DNA from: Adiantum capillus-veneris
Lineage: Eukaryota; Streptophyta; Polypodiopsida; Polypodiales; Pteridaceae
Length of the DNA stretch: 62,000 nucleotides
Assembly: GCA_014529385.2 (NCBI GenBank)
Contig: CM043966.1
Coordinates: 92,703,087-92,765,086, forward strand
Direction: 5' to 3'
Shown here: one piece after another, positions 11,766-22,200 of the stretch
Position numbering within the stretch: position 1 is the stretch's first letter
Layout of the letters: each line of letters starts with the position of its first letter
Program-made: the position numbers and the translations under genes
The notes under the pieces: generated by a model
What the model was told of the DNA's origin: nothing
Database searches by the model: none
The model's input: the letters and a program-made list of their open reading frames with translations, nothing else

Positions 11766-12460
11766 TAAGTGTCCTCCTCTATTGGCATCTCCCTAGCTCC
11801 ATCCATCTGTGAAAATTGTGGTAGCCCAACCTTCAGTTCTCCATTGAGGAAAGCTCGAAGAGCTAAGAATAGCTGAGGGTCTCCATATAGTTTGAAGATG
11901 ATGGTGGTTCTAACTTCTGAAGCCATGAAATCCATCAATTTGGCAATATTTAACGGCACCTTTTGGGCTTCAGTCCGTTGACGTGGGAAATATGGGATCT
12001 CCATTTCTTCGATAGGGTCAGGTAGTCCCTTTGTAAACATTCTTTCCAACAAGAAGTGAGTCCGACCACTTTCCCACGACTTTAAGTCACTTTCTTCTTG
12101 GATGACACTCGGTATGGCTAGGGGTCTATGGACTTTGTGAGGTTGTTGTTGCGTAGGGAGCAATGTGTTTGTAATCTGGATCTGCCTAGGTGCTAGTTCT
12201 AGATTCCTTTGGGTATCTTCTACCAAAATCCTTAATTGTTTGACTTGCTCGATCTCCTCTGGAGGGTTTGGATAAGTTTCTATCTTCTTCTTGGATCCTG
12301 GCCATTGTGGCTCATGACGATCTTCCTTGTTGGTTTCTTTCTCAGTGGTCGTTTTGGTCTCCATGGTTTCATCTGAATTAGAATCCTCTTCAACGTCATT
12401 CATATATACGAGGTCATCATCAGTCCCTATGTTTGTCTTTGAGCTGGGGTCTGACTTCAC
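11765..12460 (-). CDS. Gypsy-like polyprotein segment upstream of protease
   Basis: A 231-codon minus-strand frame. It starts acidic (NDVEEDSNSDETMETK), has a Gln/Pro-rich middle, and ends with a folded-looking segment including IPYFPRQRTEAQKVPLNIAK. It reads straight into the DGGT protease-like segment. Some plant Ty3/gypsy polyproteins have a similar helical segment before the protease, so I assign it to the same gene. No separate enzymatic function is visible. Confidence 0.45.
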   Translation of the reverse strand: MKSDPSSKTNIGTDDDLVYMNDVEEDSNSDETMETKTTTEKETNKEDRHEPQWPGSKKKIETYPNPPEEIEQVKQLRILVEDTQRNLELAPRQIQITNTLLPTQQQPHKVHRPLAIPSVIQEESDLKSWESGRTHFLLERMFTKGLPDPIEEMEIPYFPRQRTEAQKVPLNIAKLMDFMASEVRTTIIFKLYGDPQLFLALRAFLNGELKVGLPQFSQMDGAREMPIEEDT

Positions 12461-12613
12461 TGCTTTTTGCGATCTCTTTCTTTGTATTTTCTTCTTCTTC
12501 TGAGATTGGGCAATTGATGCCGTGTCTCTTTCCTCAAGAATATAATTTTGTTTTTGGAGAATTTATCGTGTGAGTACATTTATTGGTACTACAGGTGTAC
12601 TTTGTGATGGCTC

Positions 12614-13169
12614 CTAGGTAACCTCAATCAAGTTTAATGGCGTGATCTTTGAAGCATTTGGATTATTAGGACATTGGGAAATCAAATGATCTATGCCACA
12701 TAGAGTACACATGAGTATCAGCATTGTATATGTGCTTGCTTGATTGGTTTGCATTAGTGTGGCGTTCTTTTTGTAGCCTAACAGGACCCTCGTCCACACG
12801 ATGTGGACCTCCACACTCATAGCATTGAAGAGGTGGTCTCTTGTTTATGTAATTGATATTTTGGCCTCTTGCAGCAAGAGCAGCTACTTGATAGACAGGT
12901 TTGACTTGTCCCCAATAGTCCTCCATGTAGTATTGTGGACTTTCTTCAAGCGCATCAATCCCATAGGCAATATTAGGGTCTATATCTTCCTCACAGCCTT
13001 CCAAACAAGCAATAGATGACTCACAGCCCACTTGATTCACAGACATGATTCTCGGATGTGGTGGTTGCGTTCCTAGCACTGGAGGTGGTAAGGGTGTTGT
13101 TTGAACAACATTTTGGGCCCTAGGGACCATGTGTTGTGACGTTTGTTCAAGAGGTGGGACCGGCATCAA
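12614..13169 (-). pseudogene. Gag nucleocapsid-like segment with two degenerate zinc knuckles
   Basis: Two overlapping minus-strand frames. The first contains CYECGGPHRVDEG (about 12786-12824), a CCHC knuckle whose last cysteine is a glycine. The second contains CTLCGIDHLISQC (12671-12709), which has all four ligands but three residues rather than four between the second Cys and the His. Together with the canonical knuckle at 13237-13278 this gives three knuckle-like motifs in one gag. A frameshift separates the two frames. Confidence 0.55.
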
Positions 13170-13236
13170 TGCAGGTACTCGAGGTGTGTTTGTCCATGCT
13201 AAGGTTGGTCTATTGGCAATCGCACTTAAATACTAT

Positions 13237-13278
13237 GCAATTCTTAGCTTGATGACCATACCTCCCACAGGCATTGCA
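13237..13278 (-). other. CCHC zinc knuckle of gag
   Basis: The complement reads CNACGRYGHQAKNC, a perfect C-x2-C-x4-H-x4-C zinc knuckle, the RNA-binding motif of retrotransposon nucleocapsids. It lies after the gag capsid-like domain, as expected, but in a frame shifted from the preceding segment (ADLTKAIQESLRDNRAPQ, about 13330-13420). Confidence 0.85.
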
Positions 13279-13456
13279 ATTCCCATTGAATTTTACTCTA
13301 AAAGTAGGGCATTCACTGGTACTATGCGGACCATAGCATACATATGATTGTTTTGTGGAGCACGATTGTCTCTAAGACTCTCTTGAATGGCCTTGGTGAG
13401 ATCTGCTAAAGACATCTTAGATATCTTTGGCTAGAAATAGGTTTTAGGGTCATTAG

Positions 13457-14230
13457 CTAATGCCCCGATGCTTGCGAGCTAGTAGATTTAGGCTCAACAG
13501 ACACTCTTTCTCCTTGAATTATTAAATTATCCTCCAATTGGATCGCATTGGTGGTGACTGCTTCCCAAGTGGTGATACCTCTACTGACTAGGCCATTGTA
13601 GATATGCTCATGTCGTAATCCCCTAATGAATCGATCAAGCAATTGGTGATTATCGAAGCACTCATTTGGATTACAACGAGAATTCCAATTCTTCAAGCGA
13701 CTAATAAAGTCTCTCACCGACTCTCCTTCCTCTTGTTGGGCTTCTTGGAGTTGAGAGGCTACACCCCAAAGTACTCCCTCTCGTATGTATTCTTTCAAGA
13801 ACAGTCTCCTAAGAGTAGGATAAATCGTTTTTTCTTTCACCCTTAGGGTTCTACCAATCCCCAACCTTCCCACTTAAGGTTAGGCTTAAAGCATTACTCT
13901 TATGCAGGTCATTGTGTTCTCTAGAGGATCGCATATTTGTTCAAACACTTCGATATGCTTTCTCACATCCCCGTCTCCACTAAATTTTTGTGTGAGAACT
14001 ATTTGTATTGCCTTACTTCTAGGCTCTTTATCAGGCGTGTTACGCATATTCTCAGCAATAGATCGATCGTTTGAGCAAATGTTGCCAAATCTCCTAAATA
14101 AGCAGGTATAGTGGTGGCAGGTGCAGGTGCTCCTGGAACTACATGTGGAATGGGAGTTGGCCTTGGCCTTGGAATACACGTGGCCTCGGGTCCCATACCT
14201 CGTATGGTGGTGTACCACGTGGTGGTCCAA
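13457..14230 (-). pseudogene. Retrotransposon gag domain
   Basis: Minus-strand frames 13886-14230 and 13457-13873 are one gag domain split by a frameshift. The first ends with KFSGDGDVRKHIEVFEQIC, the 'F.G......H...F' opening of retrotransposon gag proteins. The second contains LQEAQQEEGESVRDFISRLK and LLDRFIRGLRHEHIYNGL, the central 'QEE.ESV.....R' and 'F..GL' helices. The zinc knuckle follows downstream. The role is assembly of the particle that packages element RNA. Confidence 0.85.
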
Positions 14231-14777
14231 AGTTCATAGGTGTGGCCCTAGGCATAGCCGATGCCGGATACGACATGTTACTGCTAAATGGTATGGCCCC
14301 ACTTGAATAAGAGCTAGGATAATGCCATTGTGGAGTGTGAGCCCTTGGCATAATTGGGGGTGTGGGAGCTACGTGGGCATGAGGTGCGACAGGCACATAG
14401 GCTTGATGCACACGTGTAGGTATTGTTGGGGACACTGTGCTACTAGGTAGCGGTGCAGTGCTAACAAACGAGGTCCAAGGTGTAATTTTTGTACTCATCA
14501 CTAGAGTAGGTATCGTAGCCGTAGTGTCTTTGAGAGACAGATGAGCTAGATTTGGAAAAGTAAAACTACTACTTGTGCGTTCAAACTGTACTGAAATTCT
14601 AGGCGACACAATATATGAAGGGTCCATTGGACGCACTGAAGGAGTTTCCATCTGTGATAGTGTCGGTTGTCTGGCCTTGCCCGTATCCAAGAATCTCATA
14701 AGGACCGTTGAAGGAATGTCAATCCCTCGGTTTTGTCTCTCCGATTGGATGATGCTATGGATGACATTGCAGACCAT
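14139..14777 (-). CDS. Proline-rich gag N-terminal segment
   Basis: A 212-codon minus-strand frame, rich in Pro, Thr, Ser and Ala, with runs such as APHAHVAPTPPIMPRAHTP. It overlaps the start of the gag domain in another frame, consistent with one polyprotein broken by frameshifts. Low complexity precludes a functional call beyond a disordered gag N-terminus. Confidence 0.45.
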   Translation of the reverse strand: MVCNVIHSIIQSERQNRGIDIPSTVLMRFLDTGKARQPTLSQMETPSVRPMDPSYIVSPRISVQFERTSSSFTFPNLAHLSLKDTTATIPTLVMSTKITPWTSFVSTAPLPSSTVSPTIPTRVHQAYVPVAPHAHVAPTPPIMPRAHTPQWHYPSSYSSGAIPFSSNMSYPASAMPRATPMNFGPPRGTPPYEVWDPRPRVFQGQGQLPFHM

Positions 14778-15004
14778 CTGTTTGCCGCTCCTCTAGACTT
14801 GTGGCGCTAGAAGTAGATTGTACAACTTCTAACCAACCTATATGGTATGTGTAACCCGTGTACAATTTAGTCAAGGTTTCAGTTTGTAGGTCATATTTCC
14901 AATTTTCATTGAGAAATAATCCTTGTATGCCCGGCGTACTAGATGTTTCCCTTGAGGTGGAAGCATTGTTGTTCCCCACAGTTTGACCCACATTGCCTAC
15001 TAAC

Positions 15005-15649
15005 TCAGAAGTACTCGATTGCTATGCGTGTTGTCCCAAGGTTCTTTCCCTTCATGGCTCGGAGTTGTTCTAGGAAACTCTCCATTTCCCTCTCCCTAGC
15101 CGCTTGCATATAGCACTCAATTTCTTGCATCTTCACAAGACTCCTACCATCGGGTAGTAGAACTTTGGGGGGTGATTGCTTTGCAGGGTCTTCCATGAAA
15201 GCAGGGGGCAGGATATCGATGTGGACACTCTTGGGGAGTATATGCTCCCCCTCAGATACCAAAGGCAAATCTACCTCTCCCTCACCTTTGTTAACTTCAC
15301 TAGCCGCAGGTTCAGAGCGAGTAGCTCTACTAAAGGTTTTTATAAAGCGACTAAACACACTAGGTCCAGACTGTGGAGCCCAGACAGGTACGTTTTTGTT
15401 TACTTGCTTGGGGTTTGGTGTAGGATTCCCTTCCATAATATTGTAGTTAGATGAAGAGTCACTAGTCGCTATGTTTGGGTCTTGGGTTGTACTACCTTGG
15501 GTCCCCGCCGAGGACCCGGAACCTAAGGTAGGTGGGTATTGAGAACCTGCGTAAGTCGAAGTGCTCGCTAGTTTCTTGGCCTTTAGCACACAACTAGAGC
15601 GCAGTGTATATGCCTTTGGCACCCTATAAGTGTCGGCGAATACCCTCAA
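15005..15649 (-). CDS. N-terminal frame of gypsy-like polyprotein
   Basis: A 214-codon minus-strand frame that is the first large frame after the primer-binding site and leader. It starts MRVFADTYRVPKAYTL, is Ser/Thr/Gly-rich in the middle, and ends with a charged helix (CYMQAAREREMESFLEQLR). The leader between it and the primer site (15,650-16,352) has no frame of note and contains a TA microsatellite. No known domain was recognised. Confidence 0.5.
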   Translation of the reverse strand: MRVFADTYRVPKAYTLRSSCVLKAKKLASTSTYAGSQYPPTLGSGSSAGTQGSTTQDPNIATSDSSSNYNIMEGNPTPNPKQVNKNVPVWAPQSGPSVFSRFIKTFSRATRSEPAASEVNKGEGEVDLPLVSEGEHILPKSVHIDILPPAFMEDPAKQSPPKVLLPDGRSLVKMQEIECYMQAAREREMESFLEQLRAMKGKNLGTTRIAIEYF

Positions 15650-15952
15650 AGGTTAACCGCTTGATTTTTTAGGCATTTTGTATCCCGTTTTCACTCGTTT
15701 TTTGATATTTTTTAATGTCTTTCTACGATCGATTTTTGGATTAGAGCATGTGATAGCTTAAAACGATTGTATCGCTCAGGGAGTCATGGTGTGCTTTACA
15801 ACACAGTGTTCGGTTACCCAAAGCTCCAATGGTCCTCAAAAGGGTCAATTTTTACTTAGGCATGAGGCTAAAATAAGTAAGTCCAAAGGGTGACTGAGGC
15901 CTGAGCTTGGGCTTGGGCTTGGCGAATGTTCCCGATCTTGGTCCTTCCTTTT

Positions 15953-15956
<4 letters not shown>

Positions 15957-15988
<32 letters not shown>
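15957..15988. repeat. (TA)16 microsatellite
   Basis: A TA run in the leader of the minus-strand gypsy-like relic. Confidence 0.95.
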
Positions 15989-15990
<2 letters not shown>

Positions 15991-16352
15991 GATGAGGTCG
16001 CCGGCGCGTGCACACATACACCTAACCTACCTACTTGCAACTAACAGAGCTACTATTACACATTGTTTAACACAGTACTACAACAACTAATTAACTAACA
16101 GATCTACTTACTGCACCTTACAAATCTAACATTATAGATCTAATACCTTAAATCGAATACCTTATCAACAGAAAACAGTACATTGCAGCAAAAAACTCTA
16201 ACACCTTATTAACAGACAACAGTACACTTCAACAAAAACAAAGTTCACAAACACTTCTCAACAACCACACATCTTCTTTCTCTACCTTTCGTACATCTCA
16301 CATTGCACCATAAAGCAACATAGAGTGCTATTCGAGCTTAGTGCAGGGCATC

Positions 16353-16370
16353 TCCCCGGTAACGGTGCCA
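16353..16370 (-). promoter_or_regulatory. Primer-binding site complementary to tRNA-Asp
   Basis: On the minus strand this reads TGGCACCGTTACCGGGGA. It differs at two positions from TGGCGCCGTTGCCGGGGA, the complement of the 3' end of plant tRNA-Asp used by Athila-type and other plant Ty3/gypsy elements. It is separated by four bases from TGTGTGCATATG on the plus strand, which would be the inverted end (ACACA) of the 5' LTR. This fixes the element's orientation as minus. Confidence 0.8.
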
Positions 16371-16374
16371 AAAA

Positions 16375-16585
16375 TGTGTGCATATGTCGTACGTTTCAAA
16401 GCAAGGGAATTTTCGTACACTACGTGTGAGCCACAAATGGCAAGCACACAACCAGATTAATCTAGCAAGGTCAAGAGAGAAAGGGTGTGTCACTCACTGC
16501 CCTACGCTCGCCTTCGTGGAGGATTCCTCACCGCGAGAAGAGGGAGCTACCGCCGTGCCGCGTTCAACCACCGTTGTGTCGTCGC

Positions 16586-16650
<65 letters not shown>

Positions 16651-17100
16651 ACACACACACACACAAGGAGATGAAGAAGAAGATGGAGATGGAGCAAGAG
16701 CACTCTTCAATTGAGCAAATGAGAGAATGAGTGATTTTTAGGTTTAGGTGACTTTTATATGAGCTCACCCATTCACACTTGGGCGCCCATGCTTAGCCAA
16801 CTAACCCTTGAATGTTCCAGTTGAAGTGTGTCTCTCATCGGCAATCACTCTTACTCTTTTCCTATTAGACCGACAAGCCCGGCCCATGACTACTAGAAGT
16901 GGACGTCGGTGGTTAGCATTAGAAAAGAGAGAAAATCGTTGTCATATTCATTATGCTTAAAAAGTTTTTGGCTCACACTAGCTCTCAAGAAGTTTGGAGT
17001 CCCCCAAACCGACAAGACATTTGCTAATTATCATAACGTGGTTATAAAACTAGGGTTCATACCGGACTAATCAAACTAGTTTTAAAAATCCTATCTCTTA
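16375..17100 (-). repeat. Probable 5' LTR of the minus-strand gypsy-like relic
   Basis: The LTR should start (in plus coordinates) at TGTGTGCATATG directly after the primer site. It contains long TC and AC microsatellites and runs upward to an end I could not define. No second copy was found below 8.5 kb, so the upper limit is a guess. Confidence 0.4.
16591..16664. repeat. (TC)28 plus (AC)7 microsatellite
   Basis: A perfect TC run (16591-16646) followed closely by an AC run (about 16651-16664). All frames across it are repeat artefacts on both strands. Confidence 0.95.
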
Positions 17101-18939
17101 GTTTTAGGCTTGTGAGCATGGGAAAATTACCTAAAATTTATGGTTTGAAATATAGATCTTTGTATATAGTGTTTGTAAAATAAAATTGCAAAAGACATTT
17201 TTGGGTCTCAAGTGCAAGATTTATTTTATAAATTGTGTCATTTCTCTCTCTAGTGCATGTAGCCAGAGGCCCAATGCTTCCTTAGTGAAAATAACACTCC
17301 TTGTGCAAGAACCACCCCCATGAGAGGAGCAACAATCACTACCCTGGAAGGATTGATGACCCCCATACGGCTTTGAAGATGTGTGTCGCCTAGTGGGAGT
17401 TCTAAAACTCTCATGCTATGGTTGTTGTGAAGGCATGGTGGAAGTGTTCAGTGTGGGACCAAGTAATAGTGGTCCCATCATAGGTGTTGGTAGTGAGAAA
17501 AGGGTGCCTTCAAAGGCACGCTTTAAAGGAAAGGTGTGCCCATGGTGATAGACCATGTGTCTGTCAATATGATGCCAGTTGCTATGATGTGTATCTTAGG
17601 GGTACATGATCTACTCCTTCATCACGGATAAGCATTGCAAATTTGGAGAAGCAGTCTTGGTGAAATTGGATGTGTCAATGGCCTTCCTTTCCCTAATTGA
17701 CAAATGACCAAGCTTGTTTACATGTACAATAAACAATTTGAATATTTTTCTTAACTAAAAATTGTAAAAACCAAGTCTTCGCTTACCCGCTCAAGATGTG
17801 GGGCCACTAGAGGAGAGCTCCACCCACCTCCCTATGTTTTGTCAACTTGCAACATGAACCACCCAAAGCCAGTGTACCCCTGGTCAAATGGTCTGTCACT
17901 TTATAATTACAAAGACAAAAATCCCCATATTTGGCACGGTTGTAGGATGTACCTCAACTTACTTAAAGTAATATTGAAGACCCGTTTTGATATGCTATCT
18001 TGGCCTCTCCCCTCACATATAAGACACTCATAAGGTCATACATAGTCTCCATTCTATTGTGCATCCACAAATACTAACATATCATTAAATATCTTCTCCC
18101 TTTCTCAACCTCTCTGTCCACCTTCCTACCTCTATTTCTCTCTACCTCTCTTTCTTTATCCCTCACTTTCTCTACATTTCCTTCTCTCCCTTATCTCTAG
18201 CTCTATTCCTCTTTACGCCTAATCTTATTTGTCCATCTCCACCTCTCTATCTATATACCTCTTTCTCTTTACTGCTAGCTCTGAGTCTCTCTATCTTTCT
18301 TTCCCTTTTGTCTTTTCTACCTCTCTCTATCTCTCTACATCCCTCGCTAATTCTTAATTTCCCATTCTACCTCTATACCTTCTTTTATCTCTCTTTTTCT
18401 CTAGTGTGCAATCCTTCTTTTTCTCCCTTCCAAACATTTGACCTCTCTCTTTTCTTTTCTTAACACCATTTTCATGCATTATGGATGCTACGTGTGAGAG
18501 TTACATGAATTGCATCTCTCCCTCACTCCCTTGAAACCCCCTTCTCTCTTTATGTGAGTGCATGTTTGTACATAATGTGTATATTTTGTATTTTTTGGAT
18601 GTTTGTATGCATCCATGAATGCATGGGTTTCTTTTTGGATGAGTATGATTAAGGAATATGCATAATGTGTATTTTTTGGATGAGTGTAAGTTATTTGTAT
18701 GCATCAGTACATGTACAGCTTTCTTTTTGGATGATTATTATTAATGCATATGTGTGTCATTATGGGTGTTTGCATATATATATATTTCATTCATGTTTGT
18801 TCAAATGTATATGTATGTGATGCATTATTTTTGTGAATGAGTGTATGCATGCATGTGTGTGTATCTTATTGTGTGCAATTATGAAACTATTTCTGCATGA
18901 ATAAATGGGTGAATGTGTATATGTTTGTTTCTGTGTGCT

Positions 18940-18982
<43 letters not shown>

Positions 18983-19250
18983 ATGCGCGTGTGCATGCAC
19001 GCGCTCTTTTGTTCTAAAAAAACACTCACTATGTGTAAATATGATTGTATAAGTTGATGCCATCTCTAAATTGGATAATGTCATCTATGCTACATCCAAG
19101 TGAGGATGCTGCATCTTCAACCATTGTCCAATGCATTGATGTGAGCAAAAAAATGCACAATAAGCTTGTGTAAGTGAGTGAAAAATTGTCTTTTGCAAAC
19201 TTCCACACTCAGCAAGTTCAACCTAGGTGTGCACAACTCAAATAAGGGTT
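17101..19250. other. Low-complexity intergenic DNA
   Basis: No gene was seen. From about 18,060 to 18,470 the plus strand is strongly pyrimidine-rich (CTCTC, TTCTC and CCTC runs). From about 18,540 to 19,010 it becomes a diverged TG/TGCATG-rich region ending in a GT microsatellite. Such sequences can adopt non-B structures, but I see no functional element. Confidence 0.6.
18942..18973. repeat. (GT)16 microsatellite
   Basis: A GT run, followed by GCGCGCATGCATGCGCG, a purine-pyrimidine alternating segment of the kind able to form Z-DNA. Confidence 0.9.
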
Positions 19251-19269
19251 ATGATACATTGTTCAAGAC

Positions 19270-19730
19270 ATAGAGCCTCGACCTTCTACTAGGGAATATG
19301 AGTGGAAAGCCAAAGATGAGAAAGCCTTGGCCATCATTGCACTAAGTTTGGGTACAGGAATGATTATATCCACTATGTTGAGGGGAAAGTATGTGCTAAG
19401 AATGTAGGGGACACTTTGGATGCCAGCTTAGGTGCCAAAGCAAAAAATCTCAAGATATCATAATTTTTGTATTCAAATTTTTTAGTTAGATATGAAGAGA
19501 GAAGGGAGTATCTCTACTTTTATCAATCAACTGAGAGCATCACATCCCAATTCAATGGGATTGAATCCAACTATTCAAAGAACACATTCTTATTACAATG
19601 TTACTCAAGAGTCTACCATAGGAGGATTACAAACCCATCACTACCATTTTAAGGATTTTACTAAATTTGAATGTCTAAGGCATCAAGATTTTAATCTTGA
19701 AGGAAGAGAAGAGTATAAGGAATGAATGGA
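19270..19730 (+). pseudogene. Possible decayed Ty1/copia gag
   Basis: A plus-strand frame near 19,305 reads EWKAKDEKALAIIALSLG, similar to the 'W...D..AL..I..SL' start of Ty1/copia gag. About 190 bases later a frame reads STFINQLRASHPNSMGL, which could match the second gag helix. Frames 19467-19652 and 19492-19725 overlap there. Stops interrupt it and no pol or LTR was found, so this is tentative. Confidence 0.3.
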
Positions 19731-20563
19731 GAGACCAATAAATCTTACATTATTAAGGGAATTGGAATCTTCATAGGAGGAGGTGGTTGATTTGAAGTCT
19801 TCTCTTCACCCACTAATCACACCTACTTCCTTAGTTCAAGCCCTTGATTCTCTCCCATCACAAACCGCTATTCTAGTTTCTATATAATCCCACCTTCTAG
19901 TTCATTTTTAGTTGTTAATCTAGTCTGTTTTTGTACCTTCCATCTTTTCATTTACATATTGGATTAGTATTCATTAATTATGTCCTTAACATGGTGTACA
20001 CAATAATCTATGATCTCAGTATGTAGCTAGTCAAGTTGTTAGAATGCATTCACTAATCTAGCTCAAAACAATGCATCCCATTAACTTGACCAACCCAGGT
20101 GTTTTGAAGGAAACTAAAATCTACTAGTGCAACGAGTCATTGTAAACCTCCTAAATAAGAGCAAAAATTCTTCGTGAGACTCCAATTACTAATCCTCCTC
20201 TACTATCATAACGATTAGTGAACATCATGTAAAGTAGGATTTTATCATGTTGAACTTCTTGCACACATCTCATGTTCAAGTTTAATAGAGTATCATTTAA
20301 TTCACTTCTTAAGTCAAAGGGTTTTTCCTTCCTTCTGTTGTATTTGGGAATGAAATGAGAAGGCAATGATTCCTCCTCTAGTTGGGTCATCTGAATGTCC
20401 AAATTTCAACAAGTGGTTCTTACAAGTTAGACTTACTAATTTGGTCATACTGCTTCGACTAGTAAATTCATCTTCAAGATTGGGGGAGCTAAAGACAACA
20501 TCCTCATCAAAGATAGAGTTCAAATCATTGACTTTCATAGGACCATCAAGGATCTTTGAGGTA

Positions 20564-20657
20564 CAATCACTACTAACATTAGTGTGAGGGGCAGCTTCCC
20601 TTTTTATTTTCAATCACTACTAAGGTTAGTGTGAGGGGGAGCTTCCCTTTTCATCTT
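20564..20657. repeat. 47-bp tandem duplication
   Basis: The unit beginning CAATCACTACTAA at 20564 recurs at 20611 with a few differences. Confidence 0.85.
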
Positions 20658-20910
20658 CATAAAAGTCTTTTGAATTAGGGAAATCAATAGGGTCAAAGAC
20701 CTAATCCAATGAAGGTGCAAACTAGTTGTTTCTTCTATGAAGGCTGAGTCTTCGATTACTATGTTTTGATTCCTTCAAGTAGCTCTTCTGAATATTGACC
20801 TAAGCATTGTGCTCATTATCAGATCTTGCATATTCCTCTGTTTGCTTAACGACTTAAAAATGCTTTATCATTGATCTTGCTTGAAAAAGTGATACATGGA
20901 TTAGGAAAGT

Positions 20911-21025
20911 ACCTCTATATCACTTTTTGTGCATGTGAAAGGTAACCCTATGGTTTAAGCTCAGAATTTAAACCTCTATATAGCTTTTGCATGTGAAAGG
21001 TAACCCTCTGGATTAAGTTCAAAAT
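20911..21025. repeat. 58-bp tandem duplication, diverged
   Basis: GCATGTGAAAGGTAACCCT occurs at 20931 and 20989, an offset of 58, with flanking similarity. Confidence 0.75.
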
Positions 21026-21850
21026 TAAAATCTACTTCAATGTAACAAGTTGAGGACCCCATTTAGATTGATGTTATTGTTTAGTTCTCCCCCAAGGCTC
21101 TTCTGATTTGGGAACCATTTGACTCAATTCAAAAGTAGTATTAGAATTTATATCCAAACAAGCACCTTAGAGGGTTGACTAAGTTCGATGACAACATGCC
21201 ATATTCTATGGTAGATTTTGGATCTCACAAATATGGGAATTCGCGTATAAGAGATACTACTTGAATTGATTTTTGGCTCAAAAAAATCGACTCATTGCTC
21301 TTTTAAGTACAATTTAGGGAAGCACACACTTTGTATCAGCCATGTATTTTCTAGGCAGGGTGCCGTTCATTTCACATGTATAAATGCTAAATCGTGTAGT
21401 ACAAACTACAAAATCCTTTTTGCTTCCTCTTCATCACTAGCATCCAATTGGTTCATTCTTTGGACACACCACAGTTCACCTCAAGCATCCCTTTAAAGGA
21501 TGTTTGTCTTGCATTTTCAACAATATAGATACATTTGGCATGACTACCTTGCACAACTCTCTGGAGGTACAATTAAGTGTCAATTAAGGACGTTCAATGA
21601 ATCAAATTTTCGAGATAGTGCCATGTGGGGTTTGGTTATGTATCAAAATGAGGCTCTTACATAAATCCTCTTTATGGTATATTACTTTCCACAGCCACAT
21701 ATCTTTCAAGGTGTCTCAATAGGTGAGATGGATAGGGTGCTTGGCAAGGAGCGCCACGCAACATGGGGTCCAATTTTTTTACTTGTCATTCAATTGTTCC
21801 ACGTAGATGCCTTGAGGGCCGTGTCACTTGTAGTCCGAGGAAAACTCTCA

Positions 21851-21853
<3 letters not shown>

Positions 21854-21899
<46 letters not shown>
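21854..21899. repeat. (GA)23 microsatellite
   Basis: A perfect GA run of about 46 bases. Confidence 0.95.
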
Positions 21900-21902
<3 letters not shown>

Positions 21903-22200
21903 AGATTGAGATTTTGAAAGATAAGTTTTACAAGTTCACTAAAACCATGTAGCAATGACTTTCACTGGAGCACTCAATCTGAGTTTGCAAGCAACCGTCA
22001 TCATAAATGAGCCAATGTTGCATTTAACAAAAATGCACCATAAATAACCCACTTGTGTTGGCTAAAAATGAGCATGGACTTCCTCACATGATGAAGTGAA
22101 ATCAACGCACCAGTTCAAAATCGAACAACATATGGGCAAATGATCACATACCCTGTGCCTATTGTCACCAACTTGTATACAACCCCAACTTGAGCCGAGC

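Larger units (their letters stand above)
8560..16374 (-). mobile_element. Ty3/gypsy-like LTR element relic with tRNA-Asp primer site
   Basis: Read on the minus strand the order is: primer-binding site (16353-16370), non-coding leader, a proline-rich gag N-terminus, the gag domain (about 13457-14230), three zinc-knuckle-like motifs, a first protease-like motif (11619-11630), an acidic/basic linker, a second protease domain (9924-10384), and a weak tail to about 8,560. No reverse transcriptase, RNase H or integrase motif was found in any minus-strand frame. The element is either non-autonomous or truncated. Frameshifts and stops make it inactive. I could not find the matching 3' LTR, so the lower boundary is approximate. 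Confidence 0.75.
19731..22060. other. Intergenic DNA with short tandem duplications and unassigned minus-strand frames
   Basis: Minus-strand frames at 20314-20613 and 20151-20402 look protein-like (MKVNDLNSIFDEDVVFSSP; LRSELNDTLLNLNMRCVQEV) but match nothing I recognise. A 47-bp duplication lies at 20564-20657 and a 58-bp one around 20,911-21,025. The plus-strand frame at 21674-21952 ends in a GA repeat and is not a credible gene. Confidence 0.4.

Noticed and set aside
16487-16730. Frames with long Ser-Leu or Arg-Glu repeats
   Set aside because: They are translations of the TC microsatellite; the same applies to frames over 21,854, 25,226, 28,657 and 37,645.
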